Shown here: positions 15,585 through 25,259 of the stretch, one piece after another
How positions within the stretch are numbered: position 1 is the stretch's first letter
How the letters are laid out: each line of letters opens with the position of its first letter
Origin: an uncultured Megamonas sp.
Lineage (GTDB): Bacteria > Bacillota_C > Negativicutes > Selenomonadales > Selenomonadaceae
Assembly: GCA_900556715.1 (NCBI GenBank)
Contig: USPM01000011.1
Span: 1-29,492 of the forward strand
Length of the DNA: 29,492 nucleotides
Direction of reading: 5' to 3'
The notes under the pieces: model-generated
Told to the model about the DNA's origin: nothing
The model's database searches: none
What the model saw: only the letters and a program-made list of their open reading frames with translations
Program-made: the position numbers and the translations under genes

Positions 15585-16811
15585 TTAATTTTTATATATT
15601 GAAACTACAATTCCTGAAAATAACCATACGAGCATGGATAATTCTGTATTAAACATTACATAATCGGTAAGACCATTTATTGCTAATGCAGATAATCCCA
15701 GTCCAATGCCTAAAAGCATAGCTTTTACTAATGAATCCAATTTCATAACTTGTGCTTTAAATGCTTTATAAATTACACCAAAGAAACATACCATATAACT
15801 TACAAAGCCAAATAATCCTATTTCTGCCATGAAATTCAAATACATATTATGTGCATGAACAATCTTTATAAAATTTCCCTGCATATAATAATCATAATTA
15901 GGATATACCATAAAATATGATCCCCAACCTATACCTAATAAAGGATGATCTAAAATCATAGCTATCGTACTTTCCCAAAAAGCTAGACGCATTTCGGAAG
16001 ACGTATCCATCTTCGTAAAAATAGATGTCATTCTATCTACTAAAGTTGCATCTGAAAGTAATAAAATAACAGCTAATGCTATCAAAGCCAATAATACTTT
16101 ACGATTATATAAAATACTATAGACAAAAATTACTACGGCAATACTTAAACAAGCACCTCTAGCATATGTTAAGGTTAAGCAAAAGGCTGTTAAACAAAAT
16201 AAAATTGCAATTACAATGCGAACCATTTTGTGTTTTATCATCAAAAACATTCCAGCCATCAAGCCCAACATTAAATCAAAATAGCCTCCTAATAAATTAG
16301 GATTTTGCCATGTAGAAAATACTCTTGTTTTTAATCCAGGGAACATAGCTCCATCTGTCCATACTATTTGCTCAGAAGTCAGCCCTATACCTAAAAATGC
16401 TTGCATAAAACCATATATAACAACAATAAATAATGATGCACTTATACAAGTTAAAAATATTTTTAATTGTCCTATATTCTCAAAATCTATGCTTTGCACA
16501 ACTAAGTAATATGTAAGTACATATCGACCGACTAAATTATAGCAATTATAAAAGCTAAATGCTGGATCTGGTGATACTAATACTGATAAAAAGGATATAA
16601 TCGCAAAAATCATGATGGGAAAATCAAGTATTGTACGTTTCCATTCAAAAAATCCTTTAAATGATTTATAAGCAAAAACACCCCAACCAGCCACTAACAA
16701 TAGACTAGATACAACATATGAAAAAGGTAACATCGTTGCCATAGCTATAACGATATAAAACATTAAGCGTTTACAATCATTATTTAATCTATTTTTTTTA
16801 AATATATTCAC
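15585..16811 (-). CDS. O-antigen ligase family membrane protein
   Basis: This 408-residue polytopic inner-membrane protein has about ten to twelve hydrophobic helices. The Wzy_C-type core is visible: TYARGACLSI near residue 217, then the large periplasmic loop with RLAFWESTIAMI, HPLLGIGWGSY and the HAHNMYLNFMAEIGLFG motif. This family joins O-antigen to lipid A core (WaaL), polymerises O-antigen (Wzy) or transfers glycans to proteins, and these cannot be told apart here. No other polysaccharide genes are nearby. The start is GTG 16811 behind a weak AGGTG site. It lies between folC and rex, about 55 bases after folC, probably on the same transcript. Its presence agrees with an outer membrane. 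Confidence 0.85.
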   Translation of the reverse strand: MNIFKKNRLNNDCKRLMFYIVIAMATMLPFSYVVSSLLLVAGWGVFAYKSFKGFFEWKRTILDFPIMIFAIISFLSVLVSPDPAFSFYNCYNLVGRYVLTYYLVVQSIDFENIGQLKIFLTCISASLFIVVIYGFMQAFLGIGLTSEQIVWTDGAMFPGLKTRVFSTWQNPNLLGGYFDLMLGLMAGMFLMIKHKMVRIVIAILFCLTAFCLTLTYARGACLSIAVVIFVYSILYNRKVLLALIALAVILLLSDATLVDRMTSIFTKMDTSSEMRLAFWESTIAMILDHPLLGIGWGSYFMVYPNYDYYMQGNFIKIVHAHNMYLNFMAEIGLFGFVSYMVCFFGVIYKAFKAQVMKLDSLVKAMLLGIGLGLSALAINGLTDYVMFNTELSMLVWLFSGIVVSIYKN

Positions 16812-16867
16812 CCATACACCTACTACTCTAAAAAGCCAAAATATTTATAATCTAAGCTTAATCTTCA

Positions 16868-18160
16868 TTAACCTTCATTGACTAGAATATTTCTAAGTTC
16901 ACCTGTCAAATATAAAGAACCAGTTATACATAAAACTTTATTTTTACCTGCCCATTGACGAGCTAAAGTTAAAGCTTCTTTCATATTATTAAAAGTTTCT
17001 ACTCGATGATTAATTATTTTGCTTGCTATATATTCAGGGGAGGCTTTACGCTCTGAATTTGGTGTAGTAATAACAATTTCATCATCATCACGTAGTAAAT
17101 CAGTGAGCATTGTATCTATGTCTTTGTCCTTTAATATTCCTAAAAGAATAACTCTTTTTTCATTTGGATAATATTTATCTAAATTTTGGCGAAGTATCAT
17201 CATACCAGCTGGATTATGTGCACCATCAACAATGCAAATTTGTCCATCAAAATTAAATACTTCAAAACGTGCTGGCCATTTTGCTAACGACAAACCAGCA
17301 ATAATATTTTCTCTAGTAATACGCTCATCATTATTGCCTAAGATGCTAGCTGTCATAATAGCTAAAGAGCTATTTTCTATCTGATGATCGCCTAGTAATT
17401 TTAATTTATAATTAAAATTAACTCCTAATAATTCAGAGCTAAATTTCAATTCTTGATACTGTCCATCAAAATCCACAAATATAGCCGAAAAATCATTACT
17501 TGCTATAAAAATATCAGCATTTTTTTCCTCAGCAGTTTGATTTATTATATCCAGTGCAATACCTTTTGCCGCTGTAACTACTGGTACTCCTTCTTTTATG
17601 ATACCAGCTTTATGCTTTGCTATACCTTCTAATGTTCCTCCACATAAATGAGCATGTTCAAATGCTACATTTGTGATAACACTAATTTCTGGTTTTACTA
17701 CATTAGTTGAATCTAATAGTCCACCTAATCCAACTTCAATGACAGCATATTCTACTTTATTAATCGCAAAATATAAAAATGCCGCTGCTGTAATAACTTC
17801 GAATTGAGTTGGTGACTCTTCACCATCTTCAACCATTTTATCTACAAAGACTTTAACAGCACTAATACAATCAGCAAAATCTTCTTCACTTATTGGCTTA
17901 CCATCAATTTGAATGCGTTCTGTATATGATACTAAGTGCGGTGAAATATATAACCCTGTCTTAATGTTAGATGTAGTCAATATACTAGAAAGCATAGAAC
18001 AAGTGGAACCCTTTCCATTTGTCCCTGTCACATGTATGGTTTTATATCTTGTCTGTGGATTATCTAAATAAGCTACTAATTGTTTAATGCGACCTAGACC
18101 GAGCTTAGTACCAAAGGTACTAAGCTCATCTAGATATTCTAGCGATTCTAAATAGTTCAT
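16868..18160 (-). CDS. folC: Bifunctional folylpolyglutamate synthase / dihydrofolate synthase
   Basis: This adds glutamate to dihydropteroate and to folates, trapping them in the cytoplasm. The 430-residue Mur-ligase-type protein has the P-loop VTGTNGKGST at about residues 44-53, LYISPHLVSYTERI (dihydropteroate/folate site), EVGLGGLLDSTNVV, and the C-terminal domain with DGAHNPAGM. AAAGG is 10 bases before ATG 18160, giving MNYLESLEYL. The in-frame ATG at 18178 has no ribosome binding site. It follows valS by about 31 bases, the usual valS-folC pair of Firmicutes, so folate glutamylation is placed behind a valine T-box. It complements FolT uptake encoded at 5807. Confidence 0.95.
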   Translation of the reverse strand: MNYLESLEYLDELSTFGTKLGLGRIKQLVAYLDNPQTRYKTIHVTGTNGKGSTCSMLSSILTTSNIKTGLYISPHLVSYTERIQIDGKPISEEDFADCISAVKVFVDKMVEDGEESPTQFEVITAAAFLYFAINKVEYAVIEVGLGGLLDSTNVVKPEISVITNVAFEHAHLCGGTLEGIAKHKAGIIKEGVPVVTAAKGIALDIINQTAEEKNADIFIASNDFSAIFVDFDGQYQELKFSSELLGVNFNYKLKLLGDHQIENSSLAIMTASILGNNDERITRENIIAGLSLAKWPARFEVFNFDGQICIVDGAHNPAGMMILRQNLDKYYPNEKRVILLGILKDKDIDTMLTDLLRDDDEIVITTPNSERKASPEYIASKIINHRVETFNNMKEALTLARQWAGKNKVLCITGSLYLTGELRNILVNEG

Positions 18161-18191
18161 TTTATATACGCCTTTCATAAAAAATCTAAAA

Positions 18192-20846
18192 TTAAAGAGT
18201 TGCTAAATATGCTAAACGCTGTTTTACAGCTTCACGTTTTTCTTCGTAACCTTTTAATTTTTCTCTTTCTTTTTCTACAATATCAGCAGGTGCTTTGGCA
18301 ATAAAGCCTGCGTTAGAAAGTTTTTTATCAAGGCGAGATACTTCTTTATCTAATGTAGCTAATTCTTTATTTAAACGAGCTGTTTCTTTTTCTACATCAA
18401 TTAAACCAGCAAGTGGTAAATAAATTTCTACACCATTTACTACTGCTGTCATTGCATTTTCTGGTTTTGCATCATCTTTTGCCAAAATAGTCACATTTTT
18501 AGCAGAAGCTAGTGTTTCTAAATATCCACTATTTTTAGCAAATACATCAGTTAAGCTTTCATCACTTAAATGAAGAATTACTTCTGTTTTTTTGCTTGGT
18601 GCTGCATTTACTTCAGCTCTCATATTACGGATAGATTTTATTGTTTCCATAATAGTAGTCATTTCCATTTCACTTGCATCATCAAGTTTTGCTTCTTCAC
18701 CTATTGGCCAATCAGCTACCATGATGCTCTTACCTTCATGTGGAATATGCTGCCAGATTTCTTCTGTGATAAATGGCATAAATGGATGTAATAAGCGAAG
18801 TGTATGTTCAAGTACATAGCTTAAAACATATTGAGCTACTTTACGTGGGCGAACATTTTCTTTATCGTAAAGACGAGCTTTGCTAAGTTCAATATACCAA
18901 TCACAGAATTCATTCCAAATGAAGTCATATAAAGAACGGCCTGCTTCACCTAATTCAAATTTTTCTAGGTTTTCAGTAATACTGATAGCAGTTTTAGCAT
19001 AACGGCTTAAAATCCATTTATCTGCTAAAGTATAATCGCTAGCTTCTGGAACGAAAGTTTTATCAAAACCTTCAAGATTCATGAGCATGAAACGAGAAGC
19101 ATTCCATAATTTATTAGCAAAATTACGAGCAGATTCTACACGTTCCCAATAAAAACGCATATCATTACCAGGTGTATTACCTGTGATGAGCATAAAGCGA
19201 AGTGTATCTGCACCATATTTTTCAATTACTTCAACAGGATCGATACCATTACCTAAAGATTTACTCATCTTACGACCTTGGCTATCGCGTACAAGACCAT
19301 GAATAAATACATGCTTAAATGGAATATCTTTGCCAAATTCTAAGCCCATCATTACCATACGAGCTACCCAGAAGAAGATAATATCATATCCTGTAACAAG
19401 TACACTTGTTGGATAGAACTGTTTTAATTCTGCTGTTTGTTCTGGCCAACCCATAGTTTCAAATGGCCAAAGACCAGAGCTAAACCATGTATCAAGTACA
19501 TCTTCATCTTGATGAACATGTTTGCTACCACAATGAGGACAAACTGTTACATCTTCATTTTCTACGATAGTCGCACCGCAATCATCACAGTACCAAGCTG
19601 GAATGCGATGGCCCCACCAGAGCTGACGAGAGATACACCAATCACGTATATTATCTAACCAGTTACAATAAATTTTGGAAAATCTTTCTGGAACAAATTT
19701 AATTTTGCCAGATTTTACAGCTTCAGCTGCAGGTTTTGCCAAAGATTCCATTTTTACAAACCACTGTTTAGATACGAGTGGTTCTACAGTTGTAGAACAA
19801 CGAGAGCAATGGCCTACTGCATGTTCATGATCTTCAATGCTGATCAAATAACCTTGTTGTTTTAAATCTTCGATCAATTGTTTACGACATTCATAACGAT
19901 CAAGACCAGCATATTTACCAGTATTTTCTGCCATTGTACCATCATTGTTGATTACTACAATCTGTTCTAAATTATGGCGAGCACCCATATCAAAGTCATT
20001 AGGATCATGAGCTGGTGTTACTTTTACTGCACCAGTACCAAATTGTGGATCTACATAACTATCAGCAAAAAGTGGTATACGACGACCAACGATTGGTAAA
20101 ATCAAAGTTTTGCCTACTAAATCGCTATAGCGTTCATCATCAGGATGAACTGCTACACCAGTATCACCAAACATAGTTTCAGGACGAGTTGTAGCGATTT
20201 CTACAAATCTATCTTCACCTTCAACTTGATATTTAATGTGATATAAATGACCTGGTTCTGTCTGATGTTCTACTTCAATATCACTAAGAGCTGTATTACA
20301 GTGTGGACACCAATTAGTTATGCGTTTTCCTTGATAAATTAAACCTTTTTTATATAATTGTACAAATACTTCACGAACAGCATGAGAACAACCTTCATCC
20401 ATAGTGAAACGTTCTCTATCCCAATCACAAGAAGAACCAAGTGTACGAATTTGATATTTTATGCGATTACCATATTTTTCTTTCCATGCCCAAGCATGTT
20501 CTAAGAATTTTTCTCTACCAATATCATAACGAGATACACCTTGTTCACGAAGTTGTGCATCTACTTTTGCTTGAGTTGCTATACCTGCATGGTCAGTACC
20601 AGGCATCCATAAAGTGTTGTATCCTTGCATTCTTCTAAAGCGAATTAAGATATCCTGTAAAGTATTATCCATCGCATGTCCCATATGAAGTTGACCTGTT
20701 ACATTTGGTGGTGGCATTACAATGCTAAATGGTTTTTTATTTTCATCTACTTCTGCATGAAATAGTTTATTTTCTTCCCAATATTGATACCATTTTTTTT
20801 CAAAAGATTGCGGGTCATACACCTTTGGAATATTTGTTTCTTCCAT
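18192..20846 (-). CDS. valS: Valyl-tRNA synthetase
   Basis: This class-I synthetase charges tRNA-Val and edits threonine. The product is 884 residues. The HIGH motif appears as [13 protein letters not shown] near residue 45, and KMSKS in [11 protein letters not shown]. The editing domain lies between them ([19 protein letters not shown]). Two zinc-binding-like cysteine groups ([17 protein letters not shown] with CPHCG) are visible. The C-terminal ~70 residues form the tRNA-binding coiled coil of ValRS. AGGAGGT (20853-20859) precedes ATG 20846. An in-frame ATG at 20930 would run translation through the T-box terminator and is rejected. Expression is set by the T-box upstream. Confidence 0.98.
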   Translation of the reverse strand: MEETNIPKVYDPQSFEKKWYQYWEENKLFHAEVDENKKPFSIVMPPPNVTGQLHMGHAMDNTLQDILIRFRRMQGYNTLWMPGTDHAGIATQAKVDAQLREQGVSRYDIGREKFLEHAWAWKEKYGNRIKYQIRTLGSSCDWDRERFTMDEGCSHAVREVFVQLYKKGLIYQGKRITNWCPHCNTALSDIEVEHQTEPGHLYHIKYQVEGEDRFVEIATTRPETMFGDTGVAVHPDDERYSDLVGKTLILPIVGRRIPLFADSYVDPQFGTGAVKVTPAHDPNDFDMGARHNLEQIVVINNDGTMAENTGKYAGLDRYECRKQLIEDLKQQGYLISIEDHEHAVGHCSRCSTTVEPLVSKQWFVKMESLAKPAAEAVKSGKIKFVPERFSKIYCNWLDNIRDWCISRQLWWGHRIPAWYCDDCGATIVENEDVTVCPHCGSKHVHQDEDVLDTWFSSGLWPFETMGWPEQTAELKQFYPTSVLVTGYDIIFFWVARMVMMGLEFGKDIPFKHVFIHGLVRDSQGRKMSKSLGNGIDPVEVIEKYGADTLRFMLITGNTPGNDMRFYWERVESARNFANKLWNASRFMLMNLEGFDKTFVPEASDYTLADKWILSRYAKTAISITENLEKFELGEAGRSLYDFIWNEFCDWYIELSKARLYDKENVRPRKVAQYVLSYVLEHTLRLLHPFMPFITEEIWQHIPHEGKSIMVADWPIGEEAKLDDASEMEMTTIMETIKSIRNMRAEVNAAPSKKTEVILHLSDESLTDVFAKNSGYLETLASAKNVTILAKDDAKPENAMTAVVNGVEIYLPLAGLIDVEKETARLNKELATLDKEVSRLDKKLSNAGFIAKAPADIVEKEREKLKGYEEKREAVKQRLAYLATL

Positions 20847-20913
20847 CAAAATACCTCCTAAATAAATCACAAAAATTTTAAAGTCAATCAACAAAGTTTG
20901 GCAAAATACACAT

Positions 20914-20953
20914 AAAAAAATCTCTTTCATTCCTTATAAAAGGACGAAAGAGA
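20914..20953 (-). terminator. T-box regulated terminator
   Basis: On the minus strand ATCTCTTTC-G-TCCTT pairs with AAGGA-A-TGAAAGAGAT around a short loop, followed by seven T. It overlaps the antiterminator sequence as expected for a T-box. Confidence 0.9.
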
Positions 20954-21205
20954 TATCTTCGCGGTACCACCTAATTTTTTCCATCTAATCATTTAATTAT
21001 TATAAATCAATAATATATTAGACAGAACTTCATTACATAACGCTGTATCTGCGCCCATACTTAATATTATTTCAGCATGAGGACTCCAAAGCTACTTTCT
21101 AGATATCAGGTTGGAAAATTTTTCAGCTATAAATTTTCTCTCTGGACAACTCAATTTATATCTATACTCTCTTTTTCATTGTCTTTCTCAAAACATTAAA
21201 TTGTA
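20914..21205 (-). promoter_or_regulatory. Valine T-box leader of valS
   Basis: The 13-base T-box AGGTGGTACCGCG lies at 20960-20972 on the minus strand and is followed by the terminator hairpin. Stem I contains the AGAGAG bulge segment and an AGCTGAAA apical region. A specifier loop sits between AGATAT/ATATCT and AAAG/CTTT stems, with GTA (valine) at 21093-21095. Uncharged tRNA-Val would pair with the T-box and specifier and allow read-through into valS, folC and possibly the ligase and rex genes. Confidence 0.93.
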
Positions 21206-21211
21206 TAAGAT

Positions 21212-21240
21212 ATATTAGCATAATTTCAGGGCGAAGACAA
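21212..21240 (-). promoter_or_regulatory. Possible promoter of the valS T-box transcript
   Basis: TTGTCT (21235-21240) and TAATAT (21212-21217) on the minus strand are 17 bases apart. Predicted start is near 21205, just before stem I. The match is fair and the region AT-rich. Confidence 0.4.
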
Positions 21241-21277
21241 CTCTTAACTTATCAATATATTTGTGTTATAAATAATA

Positions 21278-21544
21278 TTATTGATGTTCACCAAAACGAC
21301 TATTTACAAGTTCACTCAAAGCATTAATAGCTTCTTGTTCATCATCACCTTCGGCAGTTATGCGTACTTGCGTTCCACAGGATAATCCTAAATTAATTAT
21401 AGGAATAATATTTTTTCCATCAGCTGTAATACCTTTAGCTGTATATGTTATTTTAGAATTATAGCGTCGTCCCATCTGTGCAAGCATTGCTGCTGGGCGT
21501 GCATGAACTCCAGCTTTATTAATGATCGTAACTAAAGCCTCCAT
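21278..21544 (-). CDS. ptsH: HPr-family phosphocarrier, regulatory serine replaced by Asn
   Basis: HPr passes phosphate from enzyme I to sugar-specific EIIA proteins. The 88-residue protein has the active-site histidine at His14 in AGVHARPA. The second site, Ser46 in B. subtilis (KSIMG), reads K-N-I-I-P here, so Asn45 replaces the serine that HPr kinase phosphorylates. This differs from Crh, where His15 is lost and Ser46 is kept. Catabolite repression through HPr-Ser-P and CcpA would not be possible with this protein. AAAGGGG precedes the ATG, and a promoter is seen at 21625-21653. No enzyme I gene follows within the window, so whether it acts in sugar transport or another phosphorelay is open. 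Confidence 0.88.
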   Translation of the reverse strand: MEALVTIINKAGVHARPAAMLAQMGRRYNSKITYTAKGITADGKNIIPIINLGLSCGTQVRITAEGDDEQEAINALSELVNSRFGEHQ

Positions 21545-21624
21545 TAGTTTTCCCCTTTTCTCTTGAATTATTTTTTCATTATTCTAAGTATTAATATAAA
21601 TTAATCAATTAATCAGTTATATTT

Positions 21625-21653
21625 ATTATATAAATATTTCTTAACTATTGCAA
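21625..21653 (-). promoter_or_regulatory. Promoter of ptsH
   Basis: TTGCAA (21648-21653) and TATAAT (21625-21630) on the minus strand are 17 bases apart. Two TTAATCA direct repeats (21601-21607, 21609-21615) lie just downstream of the predicted start near 21618. Confidence 0.6.
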
Positions 21654-21689
21654 TATATTTTCTTTATCATATAAAATGAGGTGTTCTTT

Positions 21690-23024
21690 ATGAAATATGA
21701 TTTAACTACAGGTTCTGTTTCCATGACTATGTTAAAATTTTCACTGCCTATGATCTTAGGTAACCTTATGCAACAATTATACAATATTTCGGATACCTTA
21801 ATCGTAGGTCATTTCATAGGCACAGATGCTTTGGCTGCTGTTGGTGCTAGTTATGCTTTAATCATTTTTCTAACTTCCATACTATTAGGCCTTTGCATGG
21901 GAAGCGGTGCCTTATTTTCTATTTTTTATGGCGAAAAAAATTATCTTAAATTAAAATCTAGTATTTTCATCTCTTTTATTCTGATATTGATGCTTACCAT
22001 AATAATAAATATTTTTATTTTTATTTACATTAAAAAAATCATTTATTTTATGCAAGTGCCTAATGAAATTTTTAATTTAACGTATACATATCTTTATATT
22101 ATTTTCATTGGATTTAGTTTTACTTTTATCTATAATTATTTTACTTGTCTACTTCGTGCTATCGGCAATTCTAAAACGCCACTTATATTCTTGGCTAGTT
22201 CTGCCCTTCTCAATATCATTTTATCCATCATTTTAGTTGTCAATTTCCATATGGGCGTAGCAGGTTCTGCCCTCGGTACAATAATAGCTCAAGGACTTTG
22301 TGCTTTAGGCATAACAATCTATACTCTCAAAAAATGCCCTGAGCTCATTCCACAAAAAGAACATTGTAAATTTGATTTAGCTATGATAAAAGATATATCC
22401 AACTCTTCATTGTTGACTTCTACTCAACAATCTGTCATGAATTTTGGCATTTTACTCGTGCAAAATCTTGTAAATAGTTTTGGTGCTACTGTCATGGCTG
22501 CTTTTACTGTAGCTGTGAAAATAGACTCTCTTGCCTATATGCCTGCACAAGATTTTGGCAATGCATTTTCTACTTTCATCGGTCAAAATTATGGAGCTAA
22601 AAAAATAGATAGAATTCAACAAGGTATTAAATCAGCTATAAAAATATCATTTTTATTTTGTTTAGTCATCTCTATCGGTGTTTTTATCTTTGCTCGTCCT
22701 CTGATGACAATTTTCATTGATAGTTCTGAAACCGAAATCATCAATATCGGTATGGACTATCTCCGCATAGAAGGCAGTTTTTATTTTGGCATCGGCATAT
22801 TATTCCTATTATATGGCTTTTATCGTGCTATTAACTTTCCTAGCATGTCTGTGATTTTAACTATTATTTCTCTTGGCACTCGTGTAGGTCTTGCTTATTA
22901 TTTAGCTAGTATACCTTCCATTGGCGTTATTGGCATCTGGTGGTCTATTCCCATTGGTTGGGCATTAGCAGATATCTTTGGTATTATTTACTACAAACAA
23001 AAAATTAAACACTCTAAATTTTAA
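21690..23024 (+). CDS. MATE family efflux transporter
   Basis: This is a 444-residue inner-membrane protein with about twelve helices in two related halves. It belongs to the multidrug and toxic compound extrusion type, which exports cationic drugs or metabolites using a sodium or proton gradient. The N-terminus (SMTMLKFSLPMILGNLMQQLYNISDTLIVGHFIG) and the later FTVAVKIDSLAYMPAQDFGNAFSTFIGQNYGA segment are typical. The start is ATG 21690, 7 bases after GAGGT; an in-frame GTG at 21681 overlaps that site. It stands alone on the plus strand between divergent ptsH and a convergent TPR gene. The substrate is unknown. Confidence 0.92.
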   Translation: MKYDLTTGSVSMTMLKFSLPMILGNLMQQLYNISDTLIVGHFIGTDALAAVGASYALIIFLTSILLGLCMGSGALFSIFYGEKNYLKLKSSIFISFILILMLTIIINIFIFIYIKKIIYFMQVPNEIFNLTYTYLYIIFIGFSFTFIYNYFTCLLRAIGNSKTPLIFLASSALLNIILSIILVVNFHMGVAGSALGTIIAQGLCALGITIYTLKKCPELIPQKEHCKFDLAMIKDISNSSLLTSTQQSVMNFGILLVQNLVNSFGATVMAAFTVAVKIDSLAYMPAQDFGNAFSTFIGQNYGAKKIDRIQQGIKSAIKISFLFCLVISIGVFIFARPLMTIFIDSSETEIINIGMDYLRIEGSFYFGIGILFLLYGFYRAINFPSMSVILTIISLGTRVGLAYYLASIPSIGVIGIWWSIPIGWALADIFGIIYYKQKIKHSKF

Positions 23025-24559
23025 TCATCTGTTAATTCTATAACATTTTTTACTTTTGATTTTGCATTCATAGTAAATACTTCAATTACATGTTTTATTA
23101 AATTAACTGCTATATCTTTATCTACCGTATCAAAATAAAAATCTACTTCATATATATTTTTTTGCTCAGTTTGCTTATAGCCCCAATCATATAAAAATCC
23201 TACTACATTTATTTCTAAAGACTTTTGTACCATCTCATAAAGAAAATATATCGGTGCTACATTTTCCTGTTCTAATATACTTTCTTTCTCATTTTCTACA
23301 ATTACCTTTATCAATAATGTTTTTTTGGCATATTCTCGCCATGATATATATCCCAATTTTTCATATCGTCCAACGAAAATATCTAAATATAACTTATAAT
23401 CATCAACTGAACAATTTTCATATTTTTTTATATTACCTTTATCACCAACTAAACCAAAATGTTTAATTATTCTATTATCTTCAAACCAACATTCTACATA
23501 AGAAAAATCTTGATCCTTCTTATACAAAGTCAAAGCAAGTTTTTCCACTTGCTCATCAGTTCGCACATTTTTTAATTTAATCTCACTATAATTTTTCTTA
23601 TCGTCTACACTTATTTTATAATCAACTAATGATAGATTTTTTTCATCATTATAATATGATAATTTTACTTCATAATCTCTACTTATCTCTATTTCCCGTA
23701 AATCATAAACTATATTATATTTACTACAAGTCAATAAATTATTTTTAATGTCTGTATACTCTTTTCTTAACCAATCAAAATCAATCTTTGATAGCATCGC
23801 TCTATTCATCATAAAAATTATTTTTACGATGTTACTTTCTATATTCACAAAACAACTACAATAAGGCTTGTCTTCCTGCCAATCAAAACCATTTAAAAAA
23901 TTTTTTATTTCTTGCAAAGAATTTTCATAACATATCACACCATCTACAGCCTGCATTTTTTCTTTTAAATGCTGTTTATTCATCTTATTATCATGAAAAA
24001 TCTTATCATCTTCTGGCTTTATGTAGTGACACATCATTTTTTCTAAACTACAATTTTCTTCAATTTCTTTTCGTAAGACATTAAATTCATAATCATCTGG
24101 TACTAAAGCTAAGCCTTTTTTTATCGAAAGTTTTGCTTCTTCTTTTTGTCCAAAATGATATTGCAATTTAGCTAAATTCAGCCAACCCCATGGATAATCT
24201 TCCTCTTCTTGTACACCTTTTTTTGCATATACATAAGCTTTTTCTAAGTCACTACAATAAATCAAAGCTACTGAATAACGATAATACCAAGCACCTGAAC
24301 CTTGAGCATTTTTTTCTGAATAAGGCATCCAATTAATCACTTTATAATAATATTCGTATATATCAATATTATTTCCCGCATACGCATACCATAGTGCAAT
24401 GTCTAAATCTTCTCTAGCTTCGTCTAACGTAAATAATTTTTGTTCTACACCTTTTTTAACAAAATCTTCTAAATAATAAAAAATCTTATAAAAGTATCCA
24501 TCAGCCCATGACTCTAAAATATCAATATCTTCTTTAGTCAATAATGATTTTCTCTCCAT
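23021..24559 (-). CDS. Uncharacterised TPR-containing protein (512 aa)
   Basis: I do not recognise a named family with known function. Residues about 1-175 are helical with aromatic-rich, TPR-like repeats (AWYYRYSVALIYCSDLEKAYVYAKKG, YPWGWLNLAKLQYHFGQKEEAKLSIKKGLALVPDD is the clearest pair). The middle (about 205-330) is mixed alpha/beta. Residues about 335-385 contain a segment resembling a WGR-like fold (SYVECWFEDNRIIKHFGLVGDKG). The final ~95 residues form another alpha/beta unit ending in MNAKSKVKNVIELTDD. There is no signal peptide or membrane helix, so it is likely cytoplasmic. No clear terminator separates it from the MATE gene: both stops lie in TTAA at 23021-23024. The internal ATG-rich N-terminus (MERKSLLTKEDIDIL) follows GGTGGA. 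Confidence 0.8.
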   Translation of the reverse strand: MERKSLLTKEDIDILESWADGYFYKIFYYLEDFVKKGVEQKLFTLDEAREDLDIALWYAYAGNNIDIYEYYYKVINWMPYSEKNAQGSGAWYYRYSVALIYCSDLEKAYVYAKKGVQEEEDYPWGWLNLAKLQYHFGQKEEAKLSIKKGLALVPDDYEFNVLRKEIEENCSLEKMMCHYIKPEDDKIFHDNKMNKQHLKEKMQAVDGVICYENSLQEIKNFLNGFDWQEDKPYCSCFVNIESNIVKIIFMMNRAMLSKIDFDWLRKEYTDIKNNLLTCSKYNIVYDLREIEISRDYEVKLSYYNDEKNLSLVDYKISVDDKKNYSEIKLKNVRTDEQVEKLALTLYKKDQDFSYVECWFEDNRIIKHFGLVGDKGNIKKYENCSVDDYKLYLDIFVGRYEKLGYISWREYAKKTLLIKVIVENEKESILEQENVAPIYFLYEMVQKSLEINVVGFLYDWGYKQTEQKNIYEVDFYFDTVDKDIAVNLIKHVIEVFTMNAKSKVKNVIELTDD

Positions 24560-24602
24560 ATTTCCACCTTCTTTATTGGCTACTATATTTATATTTTACC
24601 AC

Positions 24603-24643
24603 AAAAAAAGAGTTATAACGAAATAAAAAATCGTTATAACTCT
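24603..24643 (-). terminator. Terminator of the FMN reductase gene
   Basis: A 13-bp perfect stem (24609-24621 with 24631-24643) has a 9-base loop. On the minus strand it is followed by a run of seven T. It begins 12 bases after the stop at 24656. Confidence 0.92.
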
Positions 24644-24655
24644 GTTTACTTTATT

Positions 24656-25219
24656 TTAACGAATGAAATTTGTCATTATTTTAGCTTCTGTTTCTGGAAT
24701 TTGTACACCAGCATTTTTACCAGCTTCAATACATTTTAAAAGCCATGCCATATTATTGCCTAAAACACGCATAATTTGCATACCTTCTTCATCTTTTTTC
24801 ACTTCTTCTGGTGTATTTCCATGTACCATAGTCCAATAATTTGCAGAAACAATTGGCATTTGATGATAAGTAAAATATTTGAAAAGTACATCTAAAGTTG
24901 CTGTTGTACCAGCACGTCTAGCGGAAGCAACTGCTGCTGCTGGTTTGTGTAACAAATCTTTACCTGCTAAACTAGAAAGTTTATCCATAAATGAAATAAT
25001 TTCACCAGATGGAGATGCCCAATAAACAGGAGAACCCACTACTAATCCATCTGCAGTTTTTACTTTTTCAGCAACTGCTTTCACATTTTCTGTTTCTGGC
25101 ACTGCATGAATTATTTCTGTCTGAATACCTTGTTTTTCTAAAGTCTGTGCTACTTCGCTAAGAGCTGTATATGTACAACCTTTTTCACGTCTACTGCCAT
25201 TTAATAATAAAACTTTCAT
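24656..25219 (-). CDS. Flavodoxin-fold NAD(P)H-dependent FMN reductase family protein
   Basis: This 187-residue protein has the FMN_red fold. NGSRREKGCTYTAL (residues 7-20) is the FMN phosphate loop with a cysteine as in iron-sulfur flavoproteins and related oxidoreductases. VVGSPVYWASPSGEIISFMDK is the second flavin loop. Such proteins reduce flavins, quinones or other acceptors using NAD(P)H; the acceptor cannot be read from sequence. No ferredoxin-type cysteine cluster is present. GAGAGG precedes the ATG. It appears monocistronic, with its own promoter at 25260-25288 and terminator at 24603-24643. Confidence 0.88.
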   Translation of the reverse strand: MKVLLLNGSRREKGCTYTALSEVAQTLEKQGIQTEIIHAVPETENVKAVAEKVKTADGLVVGSPVYWASPSGEIISFMDKLSSLAGKDLLHKPAAAVASARRAGTTATLDVLFKYFTYHQMPIVSANYWTMVHGNTPEEVKKDEEGMQIMRVLGNNMAWLLKCIEAGKNAGVQIPETEAKIMTNFIR

Positions 25220-25259
25220 TGAAATTCAACCTCTCTTATTAGAAATAAATCCTATCTAA

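Noticed and set aside
20847..20930. Longer valS reading starting 28 codons upstream
   Set aside because: The extension overlaps the T-box terminator, has no ribosome binding site, and is not part of ValRS proteins.
21648..21677. TTGCAA and TATAAA as a plus-strand promoter for the MATE gene
   Set aside because: The start would fall inside the ribosome binding site. TTGCAA is palindromic and fits the ptsH promoter on the other strand much better.
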